Assembly: GCA_937934135.1 (NCBI GenBank)
Contig: CALHAW010000001.1
Span: forward strand, 1 to 64,000
Origin: an uncultured Alphaproteobacteria bacterium
Lineage (GTDB): Bacteria > Pseudomonadota > Alphaproteobacteria > Micavibrionales > Micavibrionaceae
DNA: 64,000 nt
Direction of reading: 5' to 3'
The notes under the pieces were generated by a model. That model made no database searches and was not told the origin of the DNA. It worked only from the letters and a program-made list of their open reading frames with translations. Shown piece after piece: positions 32,866 through 42,550 of the stretch. The position numbers and the translations under genes were made by a program. Each line of letters starts with the position of its first letter. The stretch's first letter is position 1.

Positions 32866-33561
32866 ATGAGCAATAAAATCGCCGCTTGGGAAGATAAAGG
32901 CAATAAGCACATTAATTTAGATGGAGAGCGCCGTCCGCTTCCTTATCATGAAATTATTAGTGATCTTGTGATACAACACAGCAGTGATGGAGACAATGTG
33001 TTGGATATTGGGTGCGGGGTAGGGCATCTTTGTGAGGAAATTAATAATAAAGGAAAGCGTCAGATTCATATCGCAGATGCATATCAAGTGTGCCTTGACC
33101 GTACATCTAAACGGGCGAAAATTGAGAAAACATACTTAATTGATGAAAATGATTTTAATATTGCTGAGGCGATTAATGGTGAATTTTCTGTTGTGGTGAT
33201 GTCTCATGTATTAGAACATATGCTTAATCCCGTGCAGGCGGTGAAGGATGCGATGTCATTTGTGAAACCCGGCGGGTATTTAATTATGGCGGTGCCAAAC
33301 CCTGCGCGCCCGGGTGTTTTGATCAGTAATGTGACCAAAACGCACTATGTTAACCGGGGGCATGTGGTGGCATGGGATATGTCGCACTGGATGAATTTTT
33401 TGGAGAATGTCATGGCATTAAATGTTGTCAGTTATCATCATGATTATATCCAAATTAAAGGATGTAATTCACTGCCTATTATTATGTCGTTTGGTAAGGC
33501 GTTGGGAAAAATTATACCATGGTGGTGTTTTTCCAATATTGCAGTTATTAAAAAACCTTAA
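32866..33561 (+). CDS. Class I SAM-dependent methyltransferase
   Basis: This 231-residue protein has the SAM-binding motif VLDIGCGVGHLCEEI (about 45-59), the acidic strand 2 (IHIADAY), the motif IV-like VVVMSHVLEHMLNPV and a GGYLIMAVPNP strand, as in Methyltransf_11-type enzymes. It probably methylates a sugar or lipid carrier of the polysaccharide pathway; there is no direct evidence for the acceptor. It converges with the acyltransferase gene with a 4-bp overlap of stop ends. Confidence 0.87.
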   Translation: MSNKIAAWEDKGNKHINLDGERRPLPYHEIISDLVIQHSSDGDNVLDIGCGVGHLCEEINNKGKRQIHIADAYQVCLDRTSKRAKIEKTYLIDENDFNIAEAINGEFSVVVMSHVLEHMLNPVQAVKDAMSFVKPGGYLIMAVPNPARPGVLISNVTKTHYVNRGHVVAWDMSHWMNFLENVMALNVVSYHHDYIQIKGCNSLPIIMSFGKALGKIIPWWCFSNIAVIKKP

Positions 33562-34619
33562 GCACGCCAATCTGCAAAAGAGCGCGGAAAAATTATTCTC
33601 TTTAAAACGTGAAGGCGGTATAAAATAAGAACGCCAATAATTGAAAAAAATAATGCACTTACGAAGCTTATGGATCCGTATAATATTACATTGTTAGAGC
33701 TGTTGGCTGTGCCATTTGTGCGCTCCAATATCTGCCACGTCAGATATAAAAATGGTTGATGGATCAAGAAGATTATTAATGAGTGTTTACCCATCCAGAT
33801 AAGCGGTTTTATACGCCCTAGAGGCTTAAAATAGAGCATAAAGAGCATGCCGTTTACGATCAGGAGATCGATTAAGAGGAGTTTAGGGGTATCAAGGAAA
33901 CTTGGGATCCAGATACCTGTATAGCCCAAGACTTTTTGGGTTGTTAGAGAGGCGATTTGTAATCCAATAAACAGAACAAAGAAAACCCAGCCATAGCGAA
34001 AGCCTGTTTCCTTTAAAATCATGACCAACAAACGTGTTATAACGCCGAGGAAGAATAAATAGAATAAATTAGAGGCCGTGAAAGGAATTTCAAACGCCGT
34101 TTCACGCGGTAAAAACCCGATCATGCCATGTAATATGAAACTGACGATCAGCAAAGCCATGAGGGGAATTCTTACTTTTTTAAAGACCAAGGATACGACA
34201 AGCATAACCAGAAAAATATGCGGTAAAAACCAGAGGATAGAGCTTCCCGTTGCGCGATCTATCATTTCTGGTGTGGCAATGAAGTATCCCTTTATAAAGG
34301 TGAGAGGGTTAAAATTTGTACCAAGGATTGTAATAGATAAGACACTGTAGAGGAGGAAGAACGCAGTAAACGGAACATAGTACCGCGCAAGCCATGTCAT
34401 AATTTGTGTTTTATTGACGGTTTTTATAGGATATAGAAACGGTAGAATTAAAAACCCAACAACATGATAATTATAAACAAATTGGAATATTTCGTGATTT
34501 ACGCCAGAGAGCGAGCGAAGGTGACCGATGATGACAGAGAGAATAAGAAAGCCTTTGGCCGCATCAATCTGTGATCTTGAAAAAAATTCTATTGGTATTC
34601 CCGCATAAAAATTTTTCAT
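33558..34619 (-). CDS. Membrane acyltransferase (acyltransferase 3 family)
   Basis: This 353-residue multi-pass inner-membrane protein has about ten hydrophobic segments. The N-terminal SQIDAAKGFLILSVIIGHL motif, with the His of the active region, is typical of acyltransferase 3/OpgC-type enzymes that add acetyl or succinyl groups to polysaccharide units. Its ATG overlaps the stop region of the upstream O-antigen ligase-like gene by 4 bp, so both are one transcript on the minus strand. Confidence 0.82.
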   Translation of the reverse strand: MKNFYAGIPIEFFSRSQIDAAKGFLILSVIIGHLRSLSGVNHEIFQFVYNYHVVGFLILPFLYPIKTVNKTQIMTWLARYYVPFTAFFLLYSVLSITILGTNFNPLTFIKGYFIATPEMIDRATGSSILWFLPHIFLVMLVVSLVFKKVRIPLMALLIVSFILHGMIGFLPRETAFEIPFTASNLFYLFFLGVITRLLVMILKETGFRYGWVFFVLFIGLQIASLTTQKVLGYTGIWIPSFLDTPKLLLIDLLIVNGMLFMLYFKPLGRIKPLIWMGKHSLIIFLIHQPFLYLTWQILERTNGTANSSNNVILYGSISFVSALFFSIIGVLILYRLHVLKRIIFPRSFADWRA

Positions 34620-35833
34620 ATTTTTTCTTCAGGAAATGTTTCCGCATTTTGTTTTGGGGAGTAAGTTTGAACGATTCTAGGTAGGCCATTTATAGAGGCC
34701 AAGAACACCCAAAACATCGAAAAGCGTAAATTTTGATGCGTTGCGCCAAACAGCATAATGAGAATAAAAAGTATGGTAAAAAAGAGAGGGCGTTGTTTTA
34801 ATATATAAAAAATAAATGCGCAGAAAATAAGCGTGCCAAAAGGGCCATAGGCAAATAACAGCGTTGCAACGCCAGAATGAAGCTCCTGATTATATCCTTC
34901 TTGGTCATATCGCCAAAATGCGCCTTCGCCTGCGCCCAGTATAAGGAAAGTTGGGTTTTCAAGAAGTCGGTGATAACCGCGCCCCTCTAAGCTATCATCA
35001 GCTTCTGTTCCGATATTGAGGATCCGCATGGTGGTGGTTTTAATAGTATCATTTTCTACCAGTTGAGGAAGCAGTGAGGGGGCCTGAGTTATCAGGAAAA
35101 TAGATAAAATAGTGACGCTTATTAAAACGATAATTTTATGCTGGCCCTTAATTACTTTTGAGAACAAGCACGCCACAATAAGCAGTAAAGAGGTGATAAT
35201 CCCTGCCTTAGACAAAGAGAGCATTTGTATATAAAAAGCGAGACTTAAAAGACCGTAATCAAATATATTCAGTTTGGTACGATATTTAATAACAAGTAGC
35301 AATGCAGAAACAAGAAGCGCCCAGTAAGCCAGTTGGTTAGGGTTATTAAAAGTTCCTGTTGCGCGGAAGGGGTGGCTACTGGGGAAAAACTGCACCTGTA
35401 TAAATTGCCCTATAATTGATAGGGCGGCACCCCAAAATAAGATTTTAAACGCCGCATGGGGGTATTTATGAAGCAAGAAGCTGATGAAGATAAATGCGGC
35501 AACGTTATAGCTATAAATTAAGCTGGTTAATAAAAGCCGTATATCGTCATAATGAAAGTAATGAATGATATTGATCAAAAAAGCATACGCGGCAAAGGTA
35601 ATGCCGAGGATATACGCTTTATCTATTTTGGCTTGAAATTGGATGAGGGCATAAAAAACACTTCCCATTATGCCAAGCACTAAAATAAAATCGGCAGGTT
35701 GGGGATATCCACTTTGAAAAATGTAAAAAGGGGATGTCAGCAAATAGGTAAAGACAATGGCGAGTGCCATAAAACCCCAAAAACCTGATTTTTTCGATAT
35801 TACGTGCGGTGTTGAAATACGATTTGCAATCAT
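34616..35833 (-). CDS. O-antigen ligase/polymerase-like membrane protein
   Basis: This 405-residue protein of the Wzy/WaaL family has many hydrophobic segments, and the large loop contains the family motif FRATGTFNNPNQLAYWALL (about 154-172). It likely polymerises or ligates polysaccharide repeat units in the periplasm. Which of the two reactions it performs cannot be decided from the sequence. It is the first gene of a two-gene unit with the acyltransferase, starting 43 bp from the lectin-RTX gene end. Confidence 0.85.
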   Translation of the reverse strand: MIANRISTPHVISKKSGFWGFMALAIVFTYLLTSPFYIFQSGYPQPADFILVLGIMGSVFYALIQFQAKIDKAYILGITFAAYAFLINIIHYFHYDDIRLLLTSLIYSYNVAAFIFISFLLHKYPHAAFKILFWGAALSIIGQFIQVQFFPSSHPFRATGTFNNPNQLAYWALLVSALLLVIKYRTKLNIFDYGLLSLAFYIQMLSLSKAGIITSLLLIVACLFSKVIKGQHKIIVLISVTILSIFLITQAPSLLPQLVENDTIKTTTMRILNIGTEADDSLEGRGYHRLLENPTFLILGAGEGAFWRYDQEGYNQELHSGVATLLFAYGPFGTLIFCAFIFYILKQRPLFFTILFILIMLFGATHQNLRFSMFWVFLASINGLPRIVQTYSPKQNAETFPEEKI

Positions 35834-35875
35834 ACAAAGAGTGTAACAAATAATTCTATGTCGAAATAGGGGGGA

Positions 35876-38800
35876 TTAAATGATTAATGTGCCATCGTTT
35901 AGCATTGTTAGTGCGTCATCGACACTGACGGAGCCTCTAAAGGCGGCAATTTGTGAATTAGCATCAAATGTGCCTGAGCCAGATGTATCAATACGTACGC
36001 CAGTGACGCTGTCAACGGAGACAAAATCATCGATATTTGTTGCATCAACAGTAAAGCCATCAAGGATGCTTGAAATATCAAGCGTGTCACTATCCGCATT
36101 ATCAAAGTTATGAATATTATCGATTGCGTTATCGGCATCGAATACAAATGTATCAAGGTTGTCGCTTGCGTATAATTCATCAGCGCCTAGGCCACCATTT
36201 AGGGTGTCATTCCCTGTTGTGGCCACGAATGAGGATGCGTCATATTCAATAATGTAATCTTGCTGCGTGGTGTCAGCGAAGATGTACCATTGTCCACCAT
36301 AAGTTTGACCGAGGAAAGTAATGTGATCGTTTGCGCCGCTATTTGTTACGGGGGAACCATTAAACCAATTTGTATAGTTTTGATCAAAGGAAGCACCTGT
36401 CTCTAGTCCATCTGTCCAAACGAAATTTCCTTCGCTGGCGGAGTCTGATCCGCTGATCCATGCAAAATTATTACCGACTAAATCAATTAAAAACTGGTTT
36501 TCTGCGGCTGTTGTAATGGTTGCCAAGTGACCGGAAACGCCATTTATGGATGATGCTTGTGCGGCGGCATTGGCGGCGGCAAAGGTAAAATTACCTGTTA
36601 CGAACTCATAGAAACTGCCTGACGCTTCGGAGTAAACGAGGCCTGCATTAGCGTCCAAAATCGCTTGTATTTCAACAGAAGATAAACCGTTACCATGGAG
36701 AACATCACTTCCCGCATCACCATAGAGGAAATCATCCCCTTCGGCGCCAACAAGAACATCATTCCCTAAAGATCCATAGAGTGTGTCATTGCCATCACCG
36801 CCATTGAGGAAATTCACTTCATTACGGCTATCAAAACCAATGATGGTTTCGTTTGTTATGCCCTGACCTTCCCATTCAATCACGTAATTCGTGTTGTAAG
36901 ACGCTCTGAAGGCATACCATTGCCCACCATATGATTCCCCAAGGAAGAGGACGTTATCGTTTGTTCCGCTATTTGTGTTAGGTGCGCCTTGGTACCAATT
37001 TTCATAGCTTCCGCCTGCTTCGGGCCAGAATTGATCACCTGCTTCTGGTCCTTCGGTCCAGACAAATGTGCCTTCTGTGGCCGCGTCTGTCCCATCAATC
37101 CATGCAAAGCTGGTGCCTGTTAAATTATTAATGAACGCATTTTCTGCGGCGGTTGTGATTGTGGCCAAGTGACCGCTTACGCCGCTGATTGTTGCGGCAG
37201 CGGCAGCGGCATCTGCTGCGGCGTAGCCGATGGATGCATTAACAAATTGATAGAAATTTCCGTTTGCTGCGTTGTAGAAAACACCTGGGTTTGCTGTTTC
37301 AATATCATTTGGGTCAACCCCGAGTGATATGGTTCCGTTAAGCGAAGCATAAATAATATCATCACCATCACCACCATCTAAGATGTCATCGCCATCACCA
37401 CCAAATAGCTGGTCATTTCCTTCATCACCATTGAGGATATCATTTCCATCATCGCCGATAATTGTATCGTTGCCTTCAAGGCCACTGATGGTGTCATCCA
37501 ATGTTGTGCCAGTAAGAACATCATCACCAGATGTTGCTGTTGTTGATCCACCAGATGTGGGTGATAAAACAGAACCATTATAAATAAGGCCTAATTCAAC
37601 ATTATAAGAAACGCCGCCATCGGTGAATTGGGCGTAATCAATACCGTCAACGGTAATATCTGCACCGCGCACTTCGGAGCCAGAGGTAATAAAGTTAACT
37701 TGGTCTAGACCAACATCTCCACTAATGGAAACGAAATTATTGTCTGAATAGGCGGCAATATCGGCAATGCTGATTTGTAAGTTATTAACGGCCACTAAAT
37801 TATTTTGATTGGCGAGATTGATTTGATCAATGCCTGTTGATAGGCCATCACCAAAGTCAAAGTTAATACCGTTATTGCCTGCAATGCCGAGCGTGTCAAA
37901 GCCTGTGCCACCATTTAATGTGTCAACGCCATCATAAATAAGAAGGTCGTCACCTGCGCCGCCATTGAGAATATCCGTCCCAGTGCTGCCTGATAGATGG
38001 TCATTTCCGTTGCCGCCGTTAAGGATATCGTCACCTGCTTGAGCATAGAGTGCATCATCACCGTCATCACCGTTTAGTGTGTCATTCCCTGCGCCGCCGC
38101 CCAGAACATCGTTATCATTTCCACCATTGAGAATATCATCGCCCGCGCCGCCATTGAGAAGGTCATCACCGTCTCCACCGTCTAAGGTGTCATTGTCATT
38201 ATGTCCGAAGAGGCGATCTGCGCCTGTACCACCAGAGATTTGATCATCACCGTTATCACCGTGAAGAATATCGTCATTGGCGCCCCCATCGATAATATCA
38301 TTTTCATCACCGCCGCGAATAAAGTCGTTACCGTTACCGCCCAGAATATTATCAATACCCGCATCGCCATAAATTGTATCGTTACCGATGCCGCCATCTA
38401 AGGTGTCATTACCGTTACCGCCATAAAGGAAGTCAGATCCCGCATCACCGTGAACGATATCATCGCCATCATCACCGTAAACGCGGTCATTTCCTGCGTC
38501 ACCATGCAGCGTATCAATACCAAAACCGCCGCGTAATGTATCATTTTGATCGCCGCCGTTTAGAAAATCATCGCCATCTTCCCCGTTAAGCACGTCAGCA
38601 GAGGCGCCGCCATTGAGAGTATCATTACCGATACCGCCAAATAAGAAATCTTGTCCTGCATCACCATTGAGGGTGTCGTTCCCTTCATCCCCAACAAGAC
38701 GGTCATTATCATCACCGCCATTAAGGATGTCGTCACCAAGGCCGCCGATTAAATTATCTAAGCCTGCGCCGCCATGGAGTGTGTCATTACCGTCATTACC

Positions 38801-40048
38801 GAAAAGACGGTCAGAACCATCATCGCCGTGAATTGTATCATTATCATCACCGCCCGTAATAACATCGTCACCGTTGCCACCGTGAATAATATCATCCCCT
38901 GCATCACCATAAATGAAGTCTTTATCATCACCGCCATCAATGGTGTCAATGCCTTCGCCGCCTTGAATATTATCAACGCCGCTTCCACCGTTTAGAGTAT
39001 CATCACCAAGGCCGCCTTCGATTCTATCATCTTCAGTACCACCATCGATGGTGTCGTTCCCTTCATCACCATAGAGTCTGTCTCTCCCTGAACCGCCAAG
39101 GATGGTGTCATTGCCTGTGCCGCCAAAGATTGTGTCAATTTGTTCGCCACCATCCAAGTGATCATTACCTTCACCGCCGTAAATATAATCATTGCCAATT
39201 TCACCGTGCAGTACATCATCGCCTTCTTCACCATGTAAGAAGTCAGTTCCTGCGCCGCCATAGGCGATATCATTTCCTAAACCAGCGTTAATCGTGTCAC
39301 TACCATTTCCACCATAGGCAATATCATCATCGTCAAAGCCGTAAATAATGTCATTGTCATTTCCACCATGTAATGTGTCATTGCCTTCATTACCGTAAAT
39401 GACGTCTGCGCCCGCGCCGCCGTAAATAATATCATCGCCTAATTGGCCACGAAGTACATCATTTCCTGTGCCACCGGCAAGAATGTCATTACCGCCTGCG
39501 CCGACAAGGAGGTCATCCCCCCCACCGCCGAGAATTACATCATCCCCATCCCGACCATTTGCGACATCATTACCGTCGCCTAAATCTAAAATATCATCTG
39601 CTGTATTACTGCCATTTTGGACATCATCGCCGGTTGTTCCTGTATAGGTTGCCGTTGCAAAATTTGCGGCTGTTGGCTCAGTCTGGCCAAAAAGGAAGTT
39701 TGTATTGCTGCTATTTAAAAGCGCGCTATTGATGAGAGGGATAAAATCAATCGTTGTTCCTTGGTCAACTGTGACACCAGTAGTGAGAATATCAACGCCG
39801 CCAATAGAGGCATCGTGGACGATTAGCTGCCTGCCAGATTCGCTGCCGCCATTATTAATACGAAGAGAGACATTAGAAGGAGCAGTTCCTGTGTAATCGA
39901 GGGAAAAGGTACGTGTTTGGGCAGAGCCAACATTTTGCTCAGATTCAGTAAAAGAGCCAACAACAACGCCATCCACCAGTATTTCAATTACTGGTGCATT
40001 GCTGCTGAAAACAGCTGTAGTCGTCAAAGATAGAAAAAAACTTGCCAT
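35876..40048 (-). CDS. Giant RTX protein with C-type lectin and CBM-like domains
   Basis: This is a 1390-residue predicted secreted adhesin. The order is: a carbohydrate-binding module resembling the CBM60 type (about 15-100, EILVDGVVVGSFTES), a long calcium-binding RTX block (about 150-710), a linker, a short RTX block (about 840-900), a C-type lectin domain (about 919-1057, SGHLATITTAAEN then AWIDGTD), RTX units (about 1073-1116), a second lectin domain (about 1130-1270, AWISGSD) and a C-terminal type I secretion target region (DTFVFDA...DALTMLNDGTLII). It may bind carbohydrate, perhaps its own exopolysaccharide, on the cell surface. The N-terminal CBM assignment is less certain than the rest. 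Confidence 0.87.
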   Translation of the reverse strand: MASFFLSLTTTAVFSSNAPVIEILVDGVVVGSFTESEQNVGSAQTRTFSLDYTGTAPSNVSLRINNGGSESGRQLIVHDASIGGVDILTTGVTVDQGTTIDFIPLINSALLNSSNTNFLFGQTEPTAANFATATYTGTTGDDVQNGSNTADDILDLGDGNDVANGRDGDDVILGGGGDDLLVGAGGNDILAGGTGNDVLRGQLGDDIIYGGAGADVIYGNEGNDTLHGGNDNDIIYGFDDDDIAYGGNGSDTINAGLGNDIAYGGAGTDFLHGEEGDDVLHGEIGNDYIYGGEGNDHLDGGEQIDTIFGGTGNDTILGGSGRDRLYGDEGNDTIDGGTEDDRIEGGLGDDTLNGGSGVDNIQGGEGIDTIDGGDDKDFIYGDAGDDIIHGGNGDDVITGGDDNDTIHGDDGSDRLFGNDGNDTLHGGAGLDNLIGGLGDDILNGGDDNDRLVGDEGNDTLNGDAGQDFLFGGIGNDTLNGGASADVLNGEDGDDFLNGGDQNDTLRGGFGIDTLHGDAGNDRVYGDDGDDIVHGDAGSDFLYGGNGNDTLDGGIGNDTIYGDAGIDNILGGNGNDFIRGGDENDIIDGGANDDILHGDNGDDQISGGTGADRLFGHNDNDTLDGGDGDDLLNGGAGDDILNGGNDNDVLGGGAGNDTLNGDDGDDALYAQAGDDILNGGNGNDHLSGSTGTDILNGGAGDDLLIYDGVDTLNGGTGFDTLGIAGNNGINFDFGDGLSTGIDQINLANQNNLVAVNNLQISIADIAAYSDNNFVSISGDVGLDQVNFITSGSEVRGADITVDGIDYAQFTDGGVSYNVELGLIYNGSVLSPTSGGSTTATSGDDVLTGTTLDDTISGLEGNDTIIGDDGNDILNGDEGNDQLFGGDGDDILDGGDGDDIIYASLNGTISLGVDPNDIETANPGVFYNAANGNFYQFVNASIGYAAADAAAAAATISGVSGHLATITTAAENAFINNLTGTSFAWIDGTDAATEGTFVWTEGPEAGDQFWPEAGGSYENWYQGAPNTNSGTNDNVLFLGESYGGQWYAFRASYNTNYVIEWEGQGITNETIIGFDSRNEVNFLNGGDGNDTLYGSLGNDVLVGAEGDDFLYGDAGSDVLHGNGLSSVEIQAILDANAGLVYSEASGSFYEFVTGNFTFAAANAAAQASSINGVSGHLATITTAAENQFLIDLVGNNFAWISGSDSASEGNFVWTDGLETGASFDQNYTNWFNGSPVTNSGANDHITFLGQTYGGQWYIFADTTQQDYIIEYDASSFVATTGNDTLNGGLGADELYASDNLDTFVFDADNAIDNIHNFDNADSDTLDISSILDGFTVDATNIDDFVSVDSVTGVRIDTSGSGTFDANSQIAAFRGSVSVDDALTMLNDGTLII
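37920..39640 (-). repeat. Long RTX nonapeptide array
   Basis: About 560 residues of GGxGNDxLxG-type nonapeptides encoded by imperfect 27-bp DNA repeats with many near-identical units. It explains the many open frames on the opposite strand. Confidence 0.9.
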
Positions 40049-40198
40049 TTTTTGTTGGTACGCCCTCTAAACAGAACCTTTAATATATACTATTATAGGT
40101 TTTATTTATTAACAAAGGCTTACCTATATAGAGACGGGTGTAATGTTTTTTCAAAATTATGCTGGTGTTTTCGTGTAAAACCCTATAAATCCTTGCTC

Positions 40199-42031
40199 AT
40201 GAGAACACCAGACCAGATTAGAAATATCGCCATTATTGCCCACGTTGACCATGGGAAGACCACTCTTATTGACTCTATATTACAGCAGAGTGGCTCTTTT
40301 CGAGAAAATCAACAGGTAGATGAGCGTGTTATGGATTCCAATGATCTTGAAAAAGAGCGTGGAATCACGATTTTAGCCAAATGCACCGCCATTGATTGGG
40401 AAGGCACGCGGATCAATATTATTGATACACCAGGTCACGCCGATTTTGGAGGCGAAGTTGAACGTGTTTTAAGCATGTGTGACGGTGTTATTTTATTAAA
40501 TGATGCGGCCGAAGGGCCGTTACCGCAAACAAAATTCGTTTTGGGTAAGGCGCTTAAGCTTGGTATGCGTCCTGTTGTGATGATTAATAAAATTGACCGT
40601 TCTGATGCGCGTCCTGATGAAGTGTTAAATGAGGTATTTGATTTATTTGCATCATTAGACGCAACAGATGAACAGCTTGATTTCCCGGTGCTTTATGCGT
40701 CGGGTCGTGATGGGTGGTGTACACCTGATCTTGATGGACCACGTGAAAATCTACACCCTCTGCTTGAGCTTGTATTGGCACATGTTCCACCACCACAAGT
40801 TGATACGACTGCGCCATTTACAATGTTGTCTACTTTGCTTGGTGCTGATCCATATTTAGGGCGGACACTAACGGGTAAGATTTATAGTGGTACGGCGAAA
40901 GTAAATATGCCGGTTAAGGCAATTTCATTAGATGGAAAAACAGTAGAAACTTTTCGTCTTACAAAATTGATGGCCTATAACGGTATTGACCGTGAGCCTG
41001 TGGATGAAGCGATTGCGGGTGATATTGTTTGTATTGCCGGAATGGCAAAAACATCTGTTGCGGATACCATTTGTGATGTTGAGGTGACAGAACCTGTATC
41101 GTCTGATCCGGTTGATCCGCCAACAATGGCGGTGACCATTACTGTGAACGATTCTCCCTATGCGGGGCAAGAAGGTAAAAAATTGACCTCGACAATGATC
41201 CGCGAGCGTTTAATGGCAGAAGCAGAAACAAATGTTGCGATCCGCGTGAGTGAGAGTGACAGTAAGGATGCGTTTGAGCTGGCTGGCCGTGGTGAATTGC
41301 AGCTTGGTGTTTTGATTGAAACCATGCGCCGCGAAGGGTTTGAGATGACTGTTTCGCGTCCGCGTGTTCTTTTGAAAGAAGATGAAAACGGTAAAACGAC
41401 AGAACCGTATGAAGAAATTACCGTTGATGTTGATGACGAATATTCAGGCAGTGTTGTTGAAAAAATGACACAGCGTAAAGCCGAAATGACAGATATGCGT
41501 CCGTCAGGTGTTGGCCGTACCCGTATTATTTTCCGTGCGCCATCACGCAGTTTGATTGGATATCAATCACAGTTCTTAACGGATACGCGTGGTACAGGGC
41601 TGATGAATCGTATTTTTGATTCCTATGGTCCGTATAAAGGTGAAATTGGCGGCCGCCGTAATGGTGCGCTTATTTCTAATGGAACGGGCGAGGCGGTTGC
41701 CTATGCGATTTTCAATTTACAAGATCGTGGTGTCATGATGGTTGACCACCAAGAAAAAGTATATGAAGGCATGATTATTGGCGAACATAACCGTGAAAAT
41801 GATTTAGAGGTCAATATTTTGAAAGGCAAGCAGCTGACGAATGTGCGTGCTTCTGGAACAGATGAAGCCGTTAAAATCACACCGCCAAAGCGGATGTCTT
41901 TAGAGCAAATGATTGCCTATATTAATGATGATGAATTAGTTGAAGTGACACCGCAAAATTTGCGTCTGCGTAAAGTGCATTTGAAAGAAACAGACCGTAA
42001 ATCTGCGTCCCGTAAGGCCGCAAAGGCGTAA
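40199..42031 (+). CDS. typA: Translational GTPase TypA/BipA
   Basis: This 610-residue ribosome-binding GTPase resembles EF-G. G-domain motifs are AHVDHGKTT (G1), RGITI (G2), DTPGH (G3) and NKID (G4); C-terminal domains include [19 protein letters not shown] and [18 protein letters not shown], diagnostic for TypA. The start at 40199 (MRTPDQIRN) gives the usual length; an in-frame extension to 40052 encodes Tyr/Phe-rich sequence unlike the family and runs into the divergent promoter region of the RTX gene. A strong terminator follows. Confidence 0.95.
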   Translation: MRTPDQIRNIAIIAHVDHGKTTLIDSILQQSGSFRENQQVDERVMDSNDLEKERGITILAKCTAIDWEGTRINIIDTPGHADFGGEVERVLSMCDGVILLNDAAEGPLPQTKFVLGKALKLGMRPVVMINKIDRSDARPDEVLNEVFDLFASLDATDEQLDFPVLYASGRDGWCTPDLDGPRENLHPLLELVLAHVPPPQVDTTAPFTMLSTLLGADPYLGRTLTGKIYSGTAKVNMPVKAISLDGKTVETFRLTKLMAYNGIDREPVDEAIAGDIVCIAGMAKTSVADTICDVEVTEPVSSDPVDPPTMAVTITVNDSPYAGQEGKKLTSTMIRERLMAEAETNVAIRVSESDSKDAFELAGRGELQLGVLIETMRREGFEMTVSRPRVLLKEDENGKTTEPYEEITVDVDDEYSGSVVEKMTQRKAEMTDMRPSGVGRTRIIFRAPSRSLIGYQSQFLTDTRGTGLMNRIFDSYGPYKGEIGGRRNGALISNGTGEAVAYAIFNLQDRGVMMVDHQEKVYEGMIIGEHNRENDLEVNILKGKQLTNVRASGTDEAVKITPPKRMSLEQMIAYINDDELVEVTPQNLRLRKVHLKETDRKSASRKAAKA

Positions 42032-42059
42032 AAGCCATTATCGCTATGTTTTATAAAAA

Positions 42060-42090
42060 AAACCGCCTTTCTTATGAAGGCGGTTTTTTA
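42060..42090 (+). terminator. Rho-independent terminator after typA
   Basis: AAACCGCCTT at 42060-42069 pairs with AAGGCGGTTT at 42077-42086 across a 7-nt loop. The A-rich left side and T-rich right side allow it to act on both strands, which would also end the small minus-strand gene at 42133. Confidence 0.93.
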
Positions 42091-42132
42091 TTTCCCCTGT
42101 TCAACTGTGGGCTGAACATGCATTTTTTATGC

Positions 42133-42231
42133 TTAAATTTTAAAGTCTTCTGTTTTCATGGCTGTGAAAGCAATAGTGCCAAAAAAAAAGCCACCATTCA
42201 CTGCCAATGCCATCACTAAAAGTCCAGTCAT
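42133..42231 (-). CDS. 32-residue membrane peptide
   Basis: This short gene starts at ATG 42231 and ends at TAA 42133. It encodes MTGLLVMALAVNGGFFFGTI and a further 12 residues ending KTEDFKI. Residues about 3-25 are hydrophobic, so it should span the inner membrane once with a charged tail. The start is supported by AAGGGG (42240-42245 on the minus strand) 8 nt before the ATG, far better than chance for a random frame. It is isolated between typA and mraZ and shares the typA terminator in the opposite direction. Function unknown. Confidence 0.65.
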   Translation of the reverse strand: MTGLLVMALAVNGGFFFGTIAFTAMKTEDFKI

Positions 42232-42463
42232 AATAATTTCCCCTTACATGGATTGGATTTATTGGTTAATGTGAGAGCAACTTACCATAATAAAAAATGA
42301 AGTCAATAGTTATTTTCAATTTTTATCAATAAAAACAATGACTTAGTTAATAATTGCAATCTGAGGGATATTTTTAACTTTATGGAAATAGAAACGGAGG
42401 ATTTCTGCGGTTCTCTTAATTCTAAATATTTGTGTATGAAAGCGGGCCTGTGATAAAGCTGAA

Positions 42464-42491
42464 TTGACCTATAGCGTAATCCCATGATATT
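42464..42491 (+). promoter_or_regulatory. Candidate mraZ promoter
   Basis: TTGACC at 42464-42469 and GATATT at 42486-42491, 16 bp apart, resemble a sigma-70 promoter with transcription start near 42498. The -10 element falls inside the repeat array. Confidence 0.45.
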
Positions 42492-42514
42492 CCATAGATA
42501 TCCATGTTTTTCCA
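42480..42514 (-). promoter_or_regulatory. MraZ-box-like operator, four 10-bp repeats
   Basis: TCCCA (42480), TTCCA (42490), ATCCA (42500) and TTCCA (42510) recur with exact 10-bp spacing; on the minus strand they read TGGGA, TGGAA, TGGAT, TGGAA. E. coli MraZ binds repeated TGGGN separated by 5 bp, i.e. the same period. They lie 37-71 bp before the mraZ start and over the candidate -10. Confidence 0.7.
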
Positions 42515-42550
42515 CGATATGGCGTGTTTATCATCTTTTTAGGTTCCTAA

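Larger units (their letters stand above)
42232..42550. other. Gene-free region before the dcw cluster
   Basis: This 319-bp stretch lies between the small peptide gene and mraZ. It holds the divergent promoter regions of both, including the candidate mraZ promoter at 42464-42491 and the four-fold repeat at 42480-42514. No other supported gene is seen. Confidence 0.6.

Noticed and set aside
35876-40048. Dense periodic repeats that could look like a CRISPR or minisatellite array, plus many open frames on both strands
   Set aside because: The period is about 27 bp, in frame with GGxGxD codons, and units vary as protein repeats do; there are no unique spacers of constant length. The other frames are by-products of the repeated codons.
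20571-40048. Complete Wzx/Wzy exopolysaccharide pathway in this window
   Set aside because: Only one glycosyltransferase and no clear initiating phosphoglycosyltransferase are present, so the pathway must be completed elsewhere.
40052-40198. N-terminal extension of TypA by 49 residues
   Set aside because: The extra residues are Tyr/Phe/Cys-rich and unlike TypA; the ATG at 40199 gives the usual [22 protein letters not shown] start.
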